From: Labyrinthula sp. Ha
Lineage: Eukaryota > Sar > Bigyra > Labyrinthulida > Labyrinthulaceae
Direction: 5' to 3'
Length of the DNA stretch: 64,000 nt
NCBI GenBank assembly: GCA_015227615.1
Contig: JAALGZ010000006.1
Location: forward strand, 1,860,001 to 1,924,000
The position numbers were made by a program, and so were the translations under genes. The notes below the pieces were generated by a model. It ran no database searches and was not told the origin of the DNA. It was given only the letters and a program-made list of their open reading frames with translations. How positions within the stretch are numbered: position 1 is the first letter of the stretch; each line of letters begins with the position of its first letter. Shown here piece after piece: positions 61,401 through 64,000 of this stretch.

Positions 61401-61580
61401 TTAACTTGTATAAGTAAAGCTTTTCTGTTTCTAATTGTCTAGTTTGTTGCGCTGTTAAAAGGTTGAACTAGATGCTAGGTTTTCGTTTGATTGATGAAGT
61501 GGATGATGAAAATAATCACAATGCTGCTTTACCAATGATTTACATTAAGTTTTTTTTCAAATTTCGAAAATTAACCTAAA
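55444..61580. other. Gene-free AT-rich spacer (6 kb)
   Basis: No supportable gene. A run of G near 56507 and a protein-like but unplaceable patch at 59700-60150 are the only departures from AT-rich background. The last 100 bases should hold the PI4K promoter, but I see no clear element. Confidence 0.5.
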
Positions 61581-64000
61581 ATGAAATCTCGATCTTTTTC
61601 ATGGGCAGGGCCATTGGATGATTTAGCAGATTCTTATGATAAACCTCCACTAACTAAGGAACCTTCATCTTCAAGTATTCTAAACCCACTACTCTCCTAT
61701 AAGAAAACTTTCGAAGAAAGCCTGATTTCACACAGAAGAAAAAACTCACCTGAACTAATTAAAGAACACTACGTGGAAAATGATTCAGCGGAAGAAGCTA
61801 AGTTGGAAAAAGATATTGCGAAACATATTCATGGAAATCTTAGTTGTGTTTTACCCATGGTTGACACTGTCCAAACTGAAGAACTTAACTCTGCCTGTAC
61901 CTTTTTCTTTCTCTTTACCTCTTTAGCTCAACAAACAACTATTGAATTTCCTAATGCAGTTTTAACACCAGCTCAAGTTCGTTTAATTGTCTTAGAATGG
62001 TTATATGAAGAAAAAGATGTTGAAATGCCACAACTAGCGCTTAGAAACATCACTGTCTTGACGGATTTGATTCCTGCATTTGTTTCTGTCGTCCTTTTTG
62101 GCAAGTCCGATTACATCAGAACAAAGGTTTGGACTTTCCTTCTTCATTGTTGTACAAAATCCAACCACTTTGCATTTCTTGTAATATGTTCCTTGCAGTC
62201 AAATCAACTCCCTCGAACAATTGATAGCCAAGATAAGAATAAGGACTTAAATGTCCATAAAAATGACGCCTCACAGATTGAAAACTTGGTGGAAGAAAAT
62301 CTAAAATCTGTTCGGGAAGAGATTTTAACTGTGCGAAAAGCTGTAAGCAATAAATTCGATAGTGAAGAAATCCCTGGAATACTGAACAGAATAGAAGATA
62401 ATCTCGCATCTAGTTTGAAGGCTTTGGATTTAGTAAAAAACAAACATGTTATGCGCCATATTCAAGATTCAGCGCGTATAAGAAACTCTAGAGCAAATGT
62501 AGAGTATTTGATATCCCTAGTTAAACAATCTCTTATGCCTGATGAATTTTCTTTGGAACAACTCAATCAGAGACTTTCTTTCATTAAAACGCTCACGGAC
62601 TTAAATACTTTTCTACGACTTAAAGTTCCAAGGGAGCAGCGACTTGATCTTTGTAAACAGAACTTAAAGTTGTTAAATGAAGCGATTAAGCATCAAGGCA
62701 ACACTGATCCGTCTGGGGTTAGTGTTTATTTTCCTGTAAGTAATGACTCCGCACTCGGTGATCATAGATTGTTGAACTTAGTAATTGACGAAACTATTGT
62801 TTTCAACACAGCACAAAAATGTCCTTTTCTTATATTTGGTGAAATTCAAGATTTAGTAGATTCAAATTTAGTGAACCCTAAGTTTGAACCTAGAAGGAGA
62901 AGTACGCGAAAGAGTTCGTTCGATTCAATTCATCCTGGCGATCCTTTTCATATAGATTTTCCTGCGGTTGACAATAACTCAGTGGGCGCAATTTCAACAG
63001 GTAAGCTTATTTTCTATATTTTAGTTTAGGTGAAACCCGCACAGAAAAAGACCACCTGGTAAGCATTCCTCTTGATGAGAAGGAGGAAGAAAATGTTCAG
63101 AGTAGTTTAACAGATAGAGAAAAATGGGAAGATTTATGTGATAGAATTGCTAGCACTTCTGCATACTCTGTGTTGAAGAATTATAGAGTAACGGCAATGT
63201 ATGTGAAAAGTGGGGATGATTTGAGACAACAACAATTGGGAGTGATGCTCATGTCATTGTTTCAAAAGATATTCCTAGAAGAAAAAGTATTCGTGAAGCT
63301 TTTTCCGTATAAAGTAATCCCTACAGGACCTACCACAGGTCTTTTAGAACCCGCTAAAAATGGAGACTCGCTAGCGCGGTTGAAAGAAAAAGGAGGATTC
63401 TTAGGAGCCGATCAATGGTTTTTCAAGGAGTTCGGTTCTCCAGAACAAGAAACGTATTTCTTTTGTTGTTCTTATTTCTTAGTCCTGGTCGGCCGTCTAG
63501 GTTTGCAAAGGCGCAGGAAAATTTCTTGAGATCTTTGGCTGGTTATTCAATCGTTAGTTATTTAATAAAGTTGCACGATAGGCATAATGGAAATATACTA
63601 ATTGACACTGAAGGCCACTTTTTGCATATAGATTTTGGCTTCATGCTCGGTTATGGACATAAATTGGAGCGTTCTCCTTTCAAGCTGACAACGGATTTTG
63701 TTAACATTTTAGGAGGGAGTCGGTCGAAGCAGTTCATGATGTTTAGGAAGTTGATGGAAGAAGCTTTTATAGCAGCCAATGCCCACTGGAAAGAGGTTTT
63801 TCTGATGGTTAAGTTAATGAGCGTTGGATCGTCAAGCCTTTGTTTTGCGGGAGGGCGACGATGGGTCTTTGATGAGTTGAAAGCAAGGTTCTGCCCGGAG
63901 CTCAACCATAGGCAGCTTCGAGCTAGAGTAAATGAACTAATTGACATTAGTATGGGCAACTATACCACGCAGTGTTACGACAGATATCAGCTTTGTGTGA
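61581..64000 (+). CDS. PI4KB: Phosphatidylinositol 4-kinase III beta-type, cut by window end
   Basis: Three exons (61581-63000, 63030-63453, 63483-64000) give 787 residues so far, still open at the window edge; the final TGA of the window is out of frame. The N-terminal half holds the helical lipid-kinase-unique region. The C-terminal catalytic domain starts near VLKNYRVTAMYVKSGDDLRQ and has the P-loop-like PTGPTTGLLEPA region, the catalytic HDRHNGNILID, the metal-binding HIDFGFMLG and the ending CYDRYQLCV, only a few residues short of the family's usual C-terminus. The enzyme makes PI4P at the Golgi, controlling vesicle traffic. Both introns are 29 nt (63001-63029, 63454-63482). Confidence 0.92.

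Noticed and set aside
63998-64000. TGA at the very end as the PI4K stop codon
   Set aside because: It is out of frame with the spliced catalytic exon; the reading frame leaves a single base at the window edge.

Overview
The window is nuclear DNA of a unicellular or structurally simple eukaryote. It reads with the standard code (TAA, TAG and TGA all end genes), is AT-rich, and holds 21 protein genes or parts of genes covering about 24 kb of the 64 kb. I identified no tRNA, rRNA or snRNA. The most telling trait is the introns. I could place 20 by protein homology: 19 are 28-33 nt long (14 are exactly 29 or 30 nt), all 20 begin GTA and 18 end TAG. One, in LSM7, is 80 nt and ends CAG. Introns this short are known from Paramecium, Blastocystis and a few other protists, but base composition, code or gene density do not match any of these cleanly, so I do not assign a lineage. 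A mitochondrion with its own ribosome is implied by uL23m, bL19m, OMA1 and dihydrolipoamide dehydrogenase.

Layout: genes sit in eight tight islands separated by 2-8 kb AT-rich spacers with no supportable gene. Island 1 (4470-9518): tandem-domain alpha carbonic anhydrase, an AGC kinase with a myosin-TH1 domain, a sulfotransferase. Island 2 (14034-17436): seven genes in 3.4 kb: SEC61 beta, an orphan, mitochondrial uL23, TMEM208, LSM7, cytosolic uL23 (L23A) and a small membrane protein. Island 3 (22528-24945): a CDK and the PP2A leucine carboxyl methyltransferase, convergent. Island 4 (27160-29799): an orphan and a TPR protein with an Aha1-type domain. Then a decayed Mutator-like transposon (about 31.3-33.2 kb). 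Island 5 (33280-37601): a 928-residue helical orphan and SEC61 alpha. Island 6 (45894-49116): OMA1-type metallopeptidase and dihydrolipoamide dehydrogenase, divergent. Island 7 (53312-55443): an MT-A70-like protein with an altered catalytic motif and mitochondrial bL19. Island 8 (61581 to the end): phosphatidylinositol 4-kinase beta, cut by the window edge just before its last residues.

Functionally these are mostly housekeeping genes: ER protein entry (SEC61 alpha, SEC61 beta, TMEM208), cytosolic and mitochondrial translation, RNA decay or splicing (LSM7), mitochondrial quality control and energy metabolism, cell-cycle and phosphatase control, Golgi lipid signalling, and surface CO2/bicarbonate chemistry. 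Three architectures deserve a second look: TH1-AGC kinase, TPR-Aha1N, and the SPPW MT-A70 protein. An ACGTGGC or TGGCC-palindrome element lies upstream of several of the translation and translocation genes.
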